A stretch of DNA of 64,000 nucleotides from Mayfieldus sp963772265 (GTDB lineage: Bacteria > Actinomycetota > Thermoleophilia > Solirubrobacterales > 70-9): NCBI GenBank assembly GCA_963772265.1, contig CAVYWS010000002.1, forward strand, positions 62,001-126,000, in the 5' to 3' direction. Under the pieces are notes generated by a model that was not told where the DNA came from, made no database searches, and saw only the letters and a program-made list of their open reading frames with translations. Below, piece by piece: positions 1 through 7,890 of the stretch. The translations under genes and the position numbers were made by a program. Each line of letters starts with the position of its first letter. Position 1 is the first letter of the stretch.

Positions 1-548
1 TTGAAGTCGAGCAGCAGGCCGGCGGAGATGGTCGCTCCCGATCGAGACACCCCTGGGACCAGCGCGAGCGCCTGCGCACAGCCGATCAGCAGGCCGTCGC
101 GGATACCCATCTCGTCCATCTGGCGCCGCCGTCGTGAGCGCGCCTCGGCGTAGAGCATCACGAAGGAGAACGCGATCAGGGTCGTGCCGATCAGCTCCAA
201 GGTCCGAAACTGCTCCTCGATCGGATCCTTGAAGGCGAGACCGAGTATCGAGATCGGGATCGTGCCCAGTGCGATGTACCAGCCAAGGCGCGCGTCCTTG
301 TTGATCGGATGCCAGTCCCGGGCCCGCACCGAGCGTAGCCAGGCGACCGTAATCCGCCAGAGCTCGGCTCGGAAGTAGACGAGCACTGCGGCCATCGTGC
401 CGAGCTGGATCACGGCCGTGAATGCCGCGCCGGGGTCCTCCCAGCCGAAGAAGGCGGGGACGACCCGTAGATGGCCCGAGGAGGAGATCGGCAGAAACTC
501 GGTCAGCCCCTGGACGATCCCCAGCACCACCGCTTCCAACCCCGACAT
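1..548 (-). CDS. uppP: Undecaprenyl-diphosphatase UppP (BacA), partial
   Basis: This is the N-terminal ~182 residues of the integral-membrane phosphatase that converts undecaprenyl diphosphate to the monophosphate lipid carrier for peptidoglycan synthesis. The gene runs off the left edge, so the C-terminal membrane helices are missing. Translating the minus strand from ATG at 548 gives the family signature LTEFLPISSSGHL near residue 15, which carries the catalytic glutamate. The second signature, GVSRSGAT, lies near residue 170 just before the edge. Hydrophobic segments separate the two. No neighbour on the same strand is visible upstream; the next gene is divergent. The family assignment is secure. 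Confidence 0.95.
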   Translation of the reverse strand, partial: MSGLEAVVLGIVQGLTEFLPISSSGHLRVVPAFFGWEDPGAAFTAVIQLGTMAAVLVYFRAELWRITVAWLRSVRARDWHPINKDARLGWYIALGTIPISILGLAFKDPIEEQFRTLELIGTTLIAFSFVMLYAEARSRRRRQMDEMGIRDGLLIGCAQALALVPGVSRSGATISAGLLLDF

Positions 549-642
549 CCGCGGGATCGTAGAGATTGGCGGCTAAAGAGCAGATAAACCGTCTGCAGCG
601 GGCCGCGCTGGGCACCGACCCCGTGCGTTAGAGTCGGCGGCC

Positions 643-888
643 GTGAGAGCGATCAGATTCGCGACCTCGCTGGCCGCCGCGCTCGCCCTGCTGCTGGTTC
701 AGGCGTCGGCCGCGCTGGCCGCCGACGGGGTCGGCCTCGCGGGGCGGCCCACCGACAAGACTGTGACCCTGTTCTGCTTCGGGGTGATCGTCTTCTTCCC
801 CGCGCTGGTGATCGTGCTCTCGATCGTCCAGGGCCGGCTCGAGGCCCGCAAGGACCGCCGCCGCTACGACCTCGAGCGCCTCGGCTAG
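643..888 (+). CDS. Small secreted or membrane protein, unknown function
   Basis: An 81-residue protein starting at GTG 643. Residues 1-27 form a typical signal peptide ending in ALAA, and residues ~42-64 form one strongly hydrophobic helix. The tail is basic and charged (RLEARKDRRR). It would sit in the membrane with a short cytoplasmic tail or remain anchored after cleavage. No catalytic motif is visible and I do not recognise the family. It is divergent from uppP and its end overlaps by 4 bases the end of the HD-domain gene on the other strand. Its codon use matches its neighbours, so it is probably real. Confidence 0.7.
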   Translation: MRAIRFATSLAAALALLLVQASAALAADGVGLAGRPTDKTVTLFCFGVIVFFPALVIVLSIVQGRLEARKDRRRYDLERLG

Positions 889-1895
889 CCGGGGATCCGG
901 AAGCCGCTCAGCAGCCGCTTCTCGCTTTCGCCCTTCACCTCGGCGACCACCTCGACCCGTCCGTCGAGCGGCGTCCCGCGCAGCTTCGTCGCCAGCAGGT
1001 CGTCGACCTGGAAGATCCCGGCCGAGTTGTTCATCTCGATCTCGACCCGGACCGGCAGCTCCTCGCCGGCCGAGATCCGGACCTCGTCAATCGCCGCGGC
1101 GGAGATCGAGTGGATGCCCTCCTGGCCGGCTTCGATCGGCAGCCGCGAGCGCCCCTGGGCCAGGTCGAGCCCGTCGGCGACCCGCACCACCCCCGCCTCC
1201 AGCGTGTAGGGCTCGCCGCGGCGGCGGTGGCCGATGATCGAGTGCAGCGCCTCGGCGATCACGATGCTGCGCGCGGGCTCGGCGTAGATGCCTTCCAAGA
1301 GCCGGTCCAAGGCCCCCCGGGCGAGGAAGAGGCTGTAGGCCTCGTGGTCGGCGCGGTGGATCGACATCCCGACGTCGTGGAACAGGGATCCTGCCGCGAC
1401 GACCACCTCGGCATCGCGCTGACCCATGCCGTGGTCGCTGACCATCGCCGGCTCGACTCCGGCCTTGGCGAGCAGGCGCAGCAGCCGCAGCGAGACGTTG
1501 AGGACGATCTGCACGTGGACCCAGGAGTGATCCGACATCCCCAGCCGCTCGGCGTGCACCTGGGCCATGTACCACCAGGCGCGCACCTGATCGTCACCGT
1601 TGACCGCCTCGAGGAAGGACTCGAGCTTGCGGTTGCCGCGGCTCGGGGCGCGAACGCGCGCTTCCGCGACGGCCTCGTCGGGCGGCTTGCGCGCCGGGCC
1701 GGCGGCCTCGGGCGCGGGTATCCGCTCCTCGCTTGCGGAACGCTCCTCCGCTCGATCGTCGCCGCCGGTCAAAGCGGTCGAATCGTCCCAGACCCACCGG
1801 CCACTGAATGCGCGGACGCCTGTCCGATGGCTGTATTTTCCGCCGCCGCCGAAGCTAGCCTGCGCGCCGATCGCCCCCATTTCCATGCCCGCCAT
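885..1895 (-). CDS. HD-domain metal-dependent phosphohydrolase
   Basis: A 336-residue reading frame with an HD phosphohydrolase domain in its C-terminal two thirds. Metal-ligand motifs appear in the usual order: SDHSWVHVQ near residue 121, FHDVGMSIHR near 175, HSIIGHRRR near 220 and RVADGLDLAQGR near 245. The last ~80 residues form an acidic beta-rich tail. The substrate is unknown; members act on nucleotides or phosphate esters. The first ~85 residues are low complexity and unlike the family, so the true start may lie downstream, although no good ATG or GTG is present there. I keep the ATG at 1895. A 124-base gap separates it from yjbQ, and the two may be co-transcribed. Confidence 0.8.
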   Translation of the reverse strand: MAGMEMGAIGAQASFGGGGKYSHRTGVRAFSGRWVWDDSTALTGGDDRAEERSASEERIPAPEAAGPARKPPDEAVAEARVRAPSRGNRKLESFLEAVNGDDQVRAWWYMAQVHAERLGMSDHSWVHVQIVLNVSLRLLRLLAKAGVEPAMVSDHGMGQRDAEVVVAAGSLFHDVGMSIHRADHEAYSLFLARGALDRLLEGIYAEPARSIVIAEALHSIIGHRRRGEPYTLEAGVVRVADGLDLAQGRSRLPIEAGQEGIHSISAAAIDEVRISAGEELPVRVEIEMNNSAGIFQVDDLLATKLRGTPLDGRVEVVAEVKGESEKRLLSGFRIPG

Positions 1896-2019
1896 GCAGA
1901 CATGCCACGGTCACCGGCCTCTCGATTCCCGAGTGCGCCTGCACGAACTGTCTCGAGCGCCAGCTCGACCAGTTCGCGCCCGAGCACATCCGCGTGCGCA
2001 GGGTCGAGCCGGTGATGCG

Positions 2020-2481
2020 TCATTCGCCGATCACCTTGATCAGCAGGCGCTTCGGGCGCCGGCCGTCGAACTCGGCGTAGAAGACCTGCTGCCAGGGCCC
2101 GAGGTCGAGCCGGCCCTCGGTCACCGCGACGATCGCCTGGTGGTGGACGAGGAGGTTCTTCAGATGGGCGTCGCCGTTGTCCTCGCCGCCGCGGTGATGG
2201 CGGTAGTCGCCGCCCTCCGGCAGAAGCTGCTCGGCGACCCCGTTGGAGGGCGGCGTCCAGCTTGGGGGCGCGAGCTTGTCGAGCCATTCGAGCGCGTCCT
2301 GGAGAATTCCCGGCTCGTCGTCGTTGACCCAGACGCCGGCGGTGATGTGCATCGCCGAGACCAGAGCCATGCCCTCCTCGACCCCGGCCTCGTCGACAGC
2401 CGCCTGGACCTCCTCGGTGATCCGGATCCACTCGCGGCGCTGCTCGGTGTTGAAGGTGTGGTAGGCGGTGTGGGATTTCAT
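2020..2481 (-). CDS. yjbQ: YjbQ family protein (UPF0047, thiamin-phosphate synthase-like)
   Basis: A 153-residue protein that matches the YjbQ/UPF0047 family over its whole length. Diagnostic stretches are HITAGVWVNDDEP near residue 45, the His-rich YRHHRGGEDNGDAHLKN near 92, and GPWQQVFYAEFDGRRPK near the C-terminus. The conserved histidines and acidic residues form a metal site. E. coli YjbQ has weak thiamin-phosphate synthase activity, but the physiological role of the family is not settled. The ATG at 2481 is divergent from the enoyl-CoA hydratase gene with 71 bases between the two starts, which must hold both promoters. Confidence 0.9.
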   Translation of the reverse strand: MKSHTAYHTFNTEQRREWIRITEEVQAAVDEAGVEEGMALVSAMHITAGVWVNDDEPGILQDALEWLDKLAPPSWTPPSNGVAEQLLPEGGDYRHHRGGEDNGDAHLKNLLVHHQAIVAVTEGRLDLGPWQQVFYAEFDGRRPKRLLIKVIGE

Positions 2482-2552
2482 CTCGCTCCTTCGTCAGCTT
2501 GGGGAACCGCATAGAACCAATTGCGGCGGCCTCGCCGCCATAACATCCCCGC

Positions 2553-3275
2553 ATGGCCGGCCTGCTCTCGATCGAGCGCCGCGGGGACGTGGCGCTGGTC
2601 ACCCTGCAGCGCCCCGAGAAGCGCAACGCGCTGTCGATCGACCTGCGGGTGGAGCTGAGCGAGGCATTCGGCCGTCTCGGCGAAGACGAAGGGGTGGGAT
2701 GCATAGTGCTCACCGGCGCGGGTTCCGCGTTCTGCGCAGGCATGGACGTCACCCAGTTCGGCGGCGACATCGAGAACCGCCGGCGCCTGGTCGAGACCTC
2801 GACCGCGGCGTTCGAGGCAGTCGGCTCCTGTCCCCGCCCGGCGATCGCGGCGGTCAACGGGCCGGCGCTGGCCGGGGGCTTCGCGCTCGCCCTGCTCTGC
2901 GACCTGCGGGTCGCCGCGACCTCGGCGAGCTTCGGCTTCCCCGAGCTGCCTCGCGGGATCCCTCCCTCCTATGCCTCCGCGCGGGCGGCGCTGCCACCGT
3001 CGGTCGCCGCCGAGATCACCCTGACCGGCCGTGTCTTCGGCGCCGAGGAGGCGCTGCGGATCGGCGCCGTCAGCGAGGTCGTGCCGGAGGGCCAGTCGGT
3101 CGAGCGGGCACTTGAGCTGGCGGCAGCCATCGCGGCGGCGCCGCGGGCGGCGACGCTCGAGACCAAGCGCCGGATCCTGATCGACCGCGAGCGCGACTTC
3201 GGCCGGCTGTTCGCCGAGGAGGCACGCCTTTTTCGCGAGACGCTGCTCGCCGGGCCCGACGACGACGCCGCCTAG
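2553..3275 (+). CDS. Enoyl-CoA hydratase/isomerase family protein
   Basis: A 240-residue crotonase-fold protein, close to the usual 250-260. The oxyanion-hole segments are both present: FCAGMDVTQFGG near residue 63 and GPALAGGFALAL near 107. They are followed by the FGFPELPRGIPPS active-site region. One of the two catalytic glutamates of true hydratases appears to be kept in the PELPRG loop, while the first site is less typical, so it could be a hydratase, isomerase or another crotonase. It likely serves fatty-acid or aromatic acyl-CoA degradation. It stands alone on the plus strand and converges on the M23 peptidase gene, with 13 bases between the stop codons. Confidence 0.9.
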   Translation: MAGLLSIERRGDVALVTLQRPEKRNALSIDLRVELSEAFGRLGEDEGVGCIVLTGAGSAFCAGMDVTQFGGDIENRRRLVETSTAAFEAVGSCPRPAIAAVNGPALAGGFALALLCDLRVAATSASFGFPELPRGIPPSYASARAALPPSVAAEITLTGRVFGAEEALRIGAVSEVVPEGQSVERALELAAAIAAAPRAATLETKRRILIDRERDFGRLFAEEARLFRETLLAGPDDDAA

Positions 3276-3288
3276 CCGGGGGCTGGCT

Positions 3289-3858
3289 TTAGAGGGCGAA
3301 GTCCAGCGGGTCGGGCTGGCTCTCGAGCCGGTGCAGGAACGCGGTTGGATTCAGCACCGGTCCGTAGGGACTGCGGCCGTCGCGAAGCTCGAAGTGAAGG
3401 TGATCGCCCCAGCAGGAGCCGGTGCATCCGACCCGACCGAGCCTCTGCCCCATCCGCACCTGGTCGCCCTCGGCGGCCAGGGCCGGCTCGAGCATGTGGA
3501 AGTAGTTGTAGGTGTGACCGGCGGCGGGGTCGTAGACCGAGATGAAATTGCCCCGTCCGCCGTCGTTGCCGGTTTCGAGGACGACGCCGTCGGCGACCGA
3601 GACGATCGGCGTGCCCGCGGCGATCAGCAGGTCCTGGCCCTCGTGACCGCGACCGGCATCGAGGCCGTCGCCGTACTGCGGCTGCCCCAGCAGCGGGAAC
3701 TCCCGCCGCGGGAGGTGAAACACGGTGGCGACCGGCTTTGCCGCCCGCCGATGCTGGAGCGCCGGGCCGGACACGGTGGACCCACCCGCGAGCGTGCTCG
3801 CGGAGAAGGTGAACGCCAATGCAGCCGCGCCCGCGGCCGCTCTGTATCCGAGCCTCAC
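3289..3858 (-). CDS. M23-family peptidase (murein endopeptidase), secreted
   Basis: A 189-residue exported zinc metallopeptidase of the LytM/M23 type that should cleave peptide cross-links in peptidoglycan. I start it at GTG 3858, which has a strong GGAGGG site 4 bases upstream and is followed at once by a signal peptide (RLGYRAAAGAAALAF). Zinc ligands are visible in GHEGQD (H and D) and in HLHFELRDG near the C-terminus; TYNYFHML supplies the conserved tyrosine/histidine segment between them. There is no LysM or SH3 binding domain. It lies 164 bases downstream of the Rpf-like transglycosylase on the same strand, a natural pairing of glycan-strand and cross-link hydrolases. A hairpin covers its ribosome site. 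Confidence 0.9.
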   Translation of the reverse strand: MRLGYRAAAGAAALAFTFSASTLAGGSTVSGPALQHRRAAKPVATVFHLPRREFPLLGQPQYGDGLDAGRGHEGQDLLIAAGTPIVSVADGVVLETGNDGGRGNFISVYDPAAGHTYNYFHMLEPALAAEGDQVRMGQRLGRVGCTGSCWGDHLHFELRDGRSPYGPVLNPTAFLHRLESQPDPLDFAL

Positions 3859-3862
3859 GAAC

Positions 3863-3893
3863 CCTCCAGGGAAGACCTTTGCCGCCCTGGAGG
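3863..3893 (-). promoter_or_regulatory. Hairpin sequestering the M23 peptidase ribosome-binding site
   Basis: On the minus-strand transcript, CCTCCAGGG (3893-3885) is followed by a 13-base loop and CCCTGGAGG (3871-3863), a perfect 9-bp stem. The 3' arm contains the GGAGG Shine-Dalgarno sequence of the GTG start at 3858. Folding would hide the ribosome site, so translation of the hydrolase should depend on opening the stem by temperature, a ligand, a protein or coupling to ribosomes. No U-run follows, so it is not an obvious terminator. Confidence 0.6.
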
Positions 3894-4022
3894 TCAACAC
3901 AGCTCGCCGAGAATGCACGATCGCTTCCAGTCGACGTCCGATGAGTGACCCAGATCGCACGCTGGATGACCCACCATCTTCCTCTCCCGCCGTTCCACCA
4001 GTCGAGCGCGGTGGAATCCGCT

Positions 4023-4514
4023 CTAGCCGCAGACCGGCCAGGGGTTGGAGCCGGCGCGGAGGTAGAGCAGCGCGGCGCGGTAGTCCTGCTCGCGCTCGGG
4101 GGCCGCGGCGGGGTCGCCGTGTCCGCCGACCGAAGCCCAGGTCCCGTAGTCGAACTGGTACTTGCCGCGATATGTGCCGCCAGCCGAGACGGCGTGCGGG
4201 TTGCCGCCCGACTCGCAGGCGGCGATCGCATTCAGCATCGAGCGGGAGATTCCGCCTGGCAGCTTCGTGAAGCGATGCCTGCGCTTGCGCTTCTGCTCGG
4301 CCCTGATCTTCTTGACCTGGACCTCGATCGTGTGGTGCAGCCGCTGGCTCGGCCGCTCGAGCAGGTTCGGGCCGTGCGCCCTGGGCTCTGCCGTGTCGGC
4401 ACTGCCCTTCTTCGCCCCCGCGGCGTCCGAGCTCGCCGAAGCAACCGCCAGGGCCGGGAAAGTGATCCCGATCGCAACCGCAAGCGCGGCTGGATAACGC
4501 CATCTGTTGAACAC
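4023..4514 (-). CDS. Rpf-like transglycosylase (resuscitation-promoting factor domain)
   Basis: A 163-residue secreted protein. It has a signal peptide at residues 1-25, a charged linker rich in Lys and Arg (QVKKIRAEQKRKRRHR), and a C-terminal transglycosylase-like domain of ~70 residues with the hallmarks of Rpf proteins. These are the catalytic glutamate in ACESGGNP, the YRGKYQFDYGTWASVGG core, and the terminal NPWPVCG with its disulfide-forming cysteine. Rpf proteins cleave the glycan strand of peptidoglycan and promote exit from dormancy in actinobacteria. Its ATG at 4514 follows a ~290-base leader rich in stems, discussed separately. The M23 peptidase gene follows on the same strand. Confidence 0.9.
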   Translation of the reverse strand: MFNRWRYPAALAVAIGITFPALAVASASSDAAGAKKGSADTAEPRAHGPNLLERPSQRLHHTIEVQVKKIRAEQKRKRRHRFTKLPGGISRSMLNAIAACESGGNPHAVSAGGTYRGKYQFDYGTWASVGGHGDPAAAPEREQDYRAALLYLRAGSNPWPVCG

Positions 4515-4685
4515 CTACGAGCACCTCCGTTCGTGCGTGTCTGCCCGGTCGGGTGCGCCCAGGTGGGCGCGCCGCGGCCGCGCTGGCTCCCGGTCCGCTC
4601 AAGCGGGCACGGGAGAAGGCGACTGTCCGGACCTCGTCCCCGGCGGATCTCTCATGGAGCGCCCCCCAATAGGCGCCTGCCGGGG
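4515..4685 (-). promoter_or_regulatory. Structured 5' leader of the rpf-like gene (possible riboswitch)
   Basis: The stretch upstream of the rpf-like start has no gene but several complementary arms. Positions 4679-4685 pair with 4638-4644 (7 bp, CCCCGGC with GCCGGGG). Positions 4610-4615 pair with 4587-4592 (6 bp) and enclose a CCGC-TCAA-GCGG hairpin at 4595-4606. Cyclic-di-AMP (ydaO-type) riboswitches are known upstream of rpf and other cell-wall hydrolase genes in actinobacteria. The motif near 4620-4630 only loosely resembles that class, so I call it a structured leader and leave the ligand open. Confidence 0.3.
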
Positions 4686-4734
4686 TCCTGTTCCGTGTAG
4701 GCGCGGCAGGGTGGCAAGCTGGCCGCGCCGGTTG

Positions 4735-4750
4735 TGTGACGGTGATCACT
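4735..4750. promoter_or_regulatory. CRP-like palindrome between rpf and lipoate-ligase genes
   Basis: TGTGA-N6-TCACT lies in the divergent intergenic region, one base away from the CRP consensus TGTGA-N6-TCACA. It sits 57 bases upstream of the lipoate-ligase-like start and ~220 bases upstream of the rpf-like start. Mycobacterial CRP is known to control an rpf gene, which makes the site plausible, but no CRP gene is in the window. Confidence 0.4.
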
Positions 4751-4806
4751 CAACTCATAAGAACGTGGCATTTGCCACCAGGCCAGGCGGCGAGCAGGGC
4801 GAAAGA

Positions 4807-5572
4807 ATGGCTGTCGTGAAACCGGCCCTGCGCCTGATCCGCGACGGGTGCTCCGAGGACGCCGCCCTCGGGACCGCGCTCTCGGCGGCGATCCTGCAAC
4901 GGGTCGCCGCGGGCGAGATCCCCGAGACCGCCCGCCTCGGGCGGCCGGGTCGCATCCTCACCTTCGGTCGCCGCGACGTGGTCAGCCCCCGCTATCCGGC
5001 GGCGGTCGAGGCGGCCCGGGCGAGCGGGTACGACGTCGTCGAGCGGATCGCCGGGGGCCGGGCAGCCGCCTACAACGGCAGGGCGCTCAACCTCTCGCGC
5101 GCCCACCGCGACCCCAGCCCCGCCGGCGCGACCCAGGCCAGGTTCGGCGAGATGGCGGAGCTGATCCGCGGCGCCCTCGCCGGCCTCGGAGTCGATGCCC
5201 GGATCGGCGAGGTGCCGGGCGAGTACTGCCCCGGCGCCTTCAGCGTCAACGCCGGCGGAAGGACCAAGCTTGCCGGGATCGGGCAGCGGCTGATCAAGGG
5301 CGGCGCCCACGTCGGCTGCGTCGTCGTCGCCGGCGGCAGCGACGAGCTGCGCGAGGTGCTGGTCCCGGTCTATGCGGCCCTCGATCTCGAATGGGACCCG
5401 GGCACGGTGGGCAGCGTCGAGGACGCGGTCCCGGGCGCCGACCCCGACGACGTCGAGAAGGCGCTGCTCGCGGCGCTGGCGCGAGCGATTCGAGCTGCAG
5501 GAGGCGGCTGCCGACGAGGCGACCCTGGAGCTGGCCGCCCGGCTCGAGCCACGCCACCGGGTCAGCGTGTGA
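4807..5572 (+). CDS. Lipoate-protein ligase A / octanoyltransferase family (one frameshift)
   Basis: A ~254-residue protein of the biotin/lipoate ligase superfamily, starting at ATG 4807. Family features are the LTFGRRD segment near residue 50, RIAGGRAAAYN near 80, and the catalytic lysine in GGRTKLAGIGQR near 155, which forms the acyl-adenylate or thioester intermediate. It should attach lipoyl or octanoyl groups to dehydrogenase E2 or GcvH proteins. Near base 5485 the frame slips. In the next frame the C-terminus becomes a normal helix (RFELQEAAADEATL) that stops at TGA 5570-5572, two bases before the next gene's GTG; uncorrected, the frame ends at 5580 with an atypical tail. I take the corrected version. 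Confidence 0.8.
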
Positions 5573-5573
5573 T

Positions 5574-6298
5574 GTGCTGATCGCCGTGCCGGCCGAATCA
5601 CCCGCAGCCAGCGATCACGACGTCACCGTCTGGCGGATCAGGCTCGATCCGGGAGAGCACGCCGCCGAGCTGGAGGGCCACCTGGCGGCGGACGAGCTCG
5701 AGCGACTGGAGCGGCTGCGCCGCTCCGAGGTCGGCCGGAGATGGCTGGTCAGCCGCGCCGCCCTGCGCGAGATCCTCGCCTCCGAGCTCGGCGTCTCCCC
5801 CGCCTCCGTACGGCTGCAGGTCGGCCCCCACGGCCGCCCGGGCTCGACCCCTCCGACCACGACGCCACGCTCGACTTCAACCTCTCCCACTCCGGCGAGC
5901 TTGCGCTGGTCGCGACCGCCCGAGGCCCACGGGTCGGCATCGACGTCGAGCGCCTTCGTCCCGGCCGCAATCCCCTGCGGGTCGCGGACCGCTACTTCTC
6001 CGAGGCCGAGGCAGCGGCTGTCCGGGCGCTGCCGGAGCGCGATCGCCCGGCGGCGTTCCTTCGCTACTGGACGGCCAAGGAGGCGCTGGCCAAGGGGCTG
6101 GGCAGCGGGCTGACGGTTCCCTGGGGCGAGCTCGAGCTGGTCCAGCAGCCCGGGGGCGCGATGGTCCCGGTCAAGACAGCCGAGAGCTGGCGCCTGCTCG
6201 AGGTCGGCGACCTGCCGGAGGGTTACTGCGGCACGCTTGCGGTCGATGACGCGCGGGCCCGCATCGTGCTGCGCGACTGGCGCCCCGGCGAGCGCTGA
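5574..6298 (+). CDS. 4'-phosphopantetheinyl transferase, Sfp type (one frameshift)
   Basis: A ~241-residue Sfp-type enzyme that would activate acyl- or peptidyl-carrier proteins with the 4'-phosphopantetheine arm of CoA. It starts at GTG 5574, directly after the lipoate-ligase-like stop. The N-terminal half reads normally to GPHGRPG. A single G then appears to be missing near 5840, and the reading continues in another frame with FNLSHSGELA, GIDVERLRP (Mg-binding GxDxE) and FLRYWTAKEALAKGLG (W-x-x-KEA-x-K). All Sfp signatures are present once the shift is restored, and the length is normal, so this is probably a sequence error and not a dead gene. No secondary-metabolite cluster is nearby; the partner could be a primary acyl carrier protein. 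Confidence 0.8.
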
Positions 6299-6327
6299 TC
6301 AGAACCGGCGAGGGATCCACGCCGCGG

Positions 6328-7864
6328 CTACGTCCGAGCCGGCAGCGAATGCATGACCTCGCGGGCGCAGCGCTCCCCCGATTCGACCGCGCCCTCGAGA
6401 AACCCTGGTACTCGATCGAGGTGTGCTCTCCCGCGAAGTGGACACCGCCCTCGCGGCGGGCGACGATCCCCGCGTAGCGAATCGTCTGTCCCGGCAGATA
6501 TGCGGCGTAGGAGCCGTGGACCCAGGGATCGGCGACCCAGTCGTCGAGCCAGGCCCGGCCGCTGAAGTCGGCGGCCAGGCCGGGCACGACGCGATCGAGC
6601 GCCGCAAGGGTGTCGCGAACGACGGGCTGCGGCGCCGGAGCGTGGGCGCTGCGGGCGCGGTAGCCGGCGCCCACCGCGCCACCCGAGTAGACGGTGATCA
6701 GCCCCTCCTCCCCACCCTCGGTCAGCGAGCTGTCCCAGGTGTCGAGGAAGGGCGGTCGGTCGGTGCTGAGCTCGCCGTTCCAGCCCCCGAAATGGGAGGG
6801 GCGATGGCGGAACTGCATCAGCAGCTTCGCGTTGGTCCCAATCCCGAACCTCTCGATCGCCTCACGCTTGATCGGGCTCAGTCCGGCGTGCTCGAGGTCG
6901 ACGTCGCGCAGGGTGGTGAACGGGGCGGCGAGCACGACCTGCCTCGCACCCACCTCGCCGGAGACCCCGCCGAAGCTCATCGCATAGGTGCCGTCGCCCC
7001 TTCGCCGCAGCGCCTCCAGGGGGGCGTCGAGGGTCAGCGATCCGTGTGGGAGGCGCCCGGCGATGCGGCGCGGCACCTGGTCGTTGCCGCCGTGAACATG
7101 GAAGCGCTCGTCAGACCCGTCGCTCTCGGACGGAGTGCGTCCGTGGGCCGAGAGGACGTAGAAGAGGTTGGTGGCGCTGAGCCGGCGCGGGTCGGCGCCG
7201 AACTCGTTGGCCATGTAGTCGCGCATTCCCTCGTCGAGCAGCGAGGCCTCGCCGCCGGGAACGTTTTGGTCCAGCCAACGGACGACGGTCTCGGCATCGA
7301 AGCGCCGGGCGGCACGGTTGGCGTAGCCGTCGCTGAAGTACCCGCTTGCCTTCGCGTCGGCGCCGAGCCGCCGCTTGAGGTCGCCGTAGCCGCGGAAGAC
7401 GTCGTCCTCGCTCCGCTGGGTGCCATCAAAGTAGAGCCGGGACGCCCCGGCCGCCGTTTGGCCGCAGCCTCACGGTCCTCGAGCCGCAGTCCCAGCTCAG
7501 CGACCAAGGACCGCATCCGGGCGTGATCCGTGTCGATGAACTCGCCTCCATGCTCGGCGACCTGCCCGCCGGCGAATCCGCGCGCGGACCAGCATCGCCC
7601 GCCGACCCGGTCCGGGCGTGCCTCGTAGACAAAGGCCGTCACCCCGTGCTGGTGCAGGCGGTAGGCGCAGACAAGACCGGCAAGGCCGGCCCCCACGACG
7701 ACGACGTCGGCCGGGCCGGCGCCGCGGCGGCCGCCGCTGCGCTCCGCCGAACCGCCCGCGTCGGCACCGCCGCAGGCGCTGAGCGGGCCGGCGACCAGCG
7801 CCGCTCCTCCCAGAGCCGCGGTCCGGGCCAGGAATTGCCGCCTCGAGAGCAGACCCGGCTGCAT
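6328..7864 (-). CDS. Tat-exported flavin amine oxidase (two frameshifts)
   Basis: A flavin monoamine-oxidase-like protein of ~512 residues after correction. The start at ATG 7864 is followed by a twin-arginine signal (SRRQFLAR), a hydrophobic stretch and a lipobox-like LSAC, so it is likely a Tat-secreted lipoprotein. The FAD dinucleotide-binding motif VVVGAGLAGLVCAYRL and the VGGRCWSARGF segment follow. The middle (QVPRRIAGRLP, LAAPFTTLRDV) and the C-terminal FAD contact (HFAGEHTS) are intact. The frame shifts near 7440 and near 6395. Restoring both gives the normal tail GFLEGAVESGERCAREV and a stop at 6328-6330. Substrate unknown; polyamines or aromatic amines are typical. It ends facing the phosphopantetheinyl transferase. 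Confidence 0.75.
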
Positions 7865-7890
7865 CGGAACCCAGATTATGGTCGGCCCGG

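Noticed and set aside
1896..2080. Plus-strand Cys-rich stretch (CPPC ... CACTNC) and a minus-strand ATG overlapping the yjbQ stop
   Set aside because: The plus-strand stretch has good codon bias but no start codon and runs antisense into yjbQ. The minus-strand frame (ATG 2023) has poor codon bias. Neither is supported as a gene.
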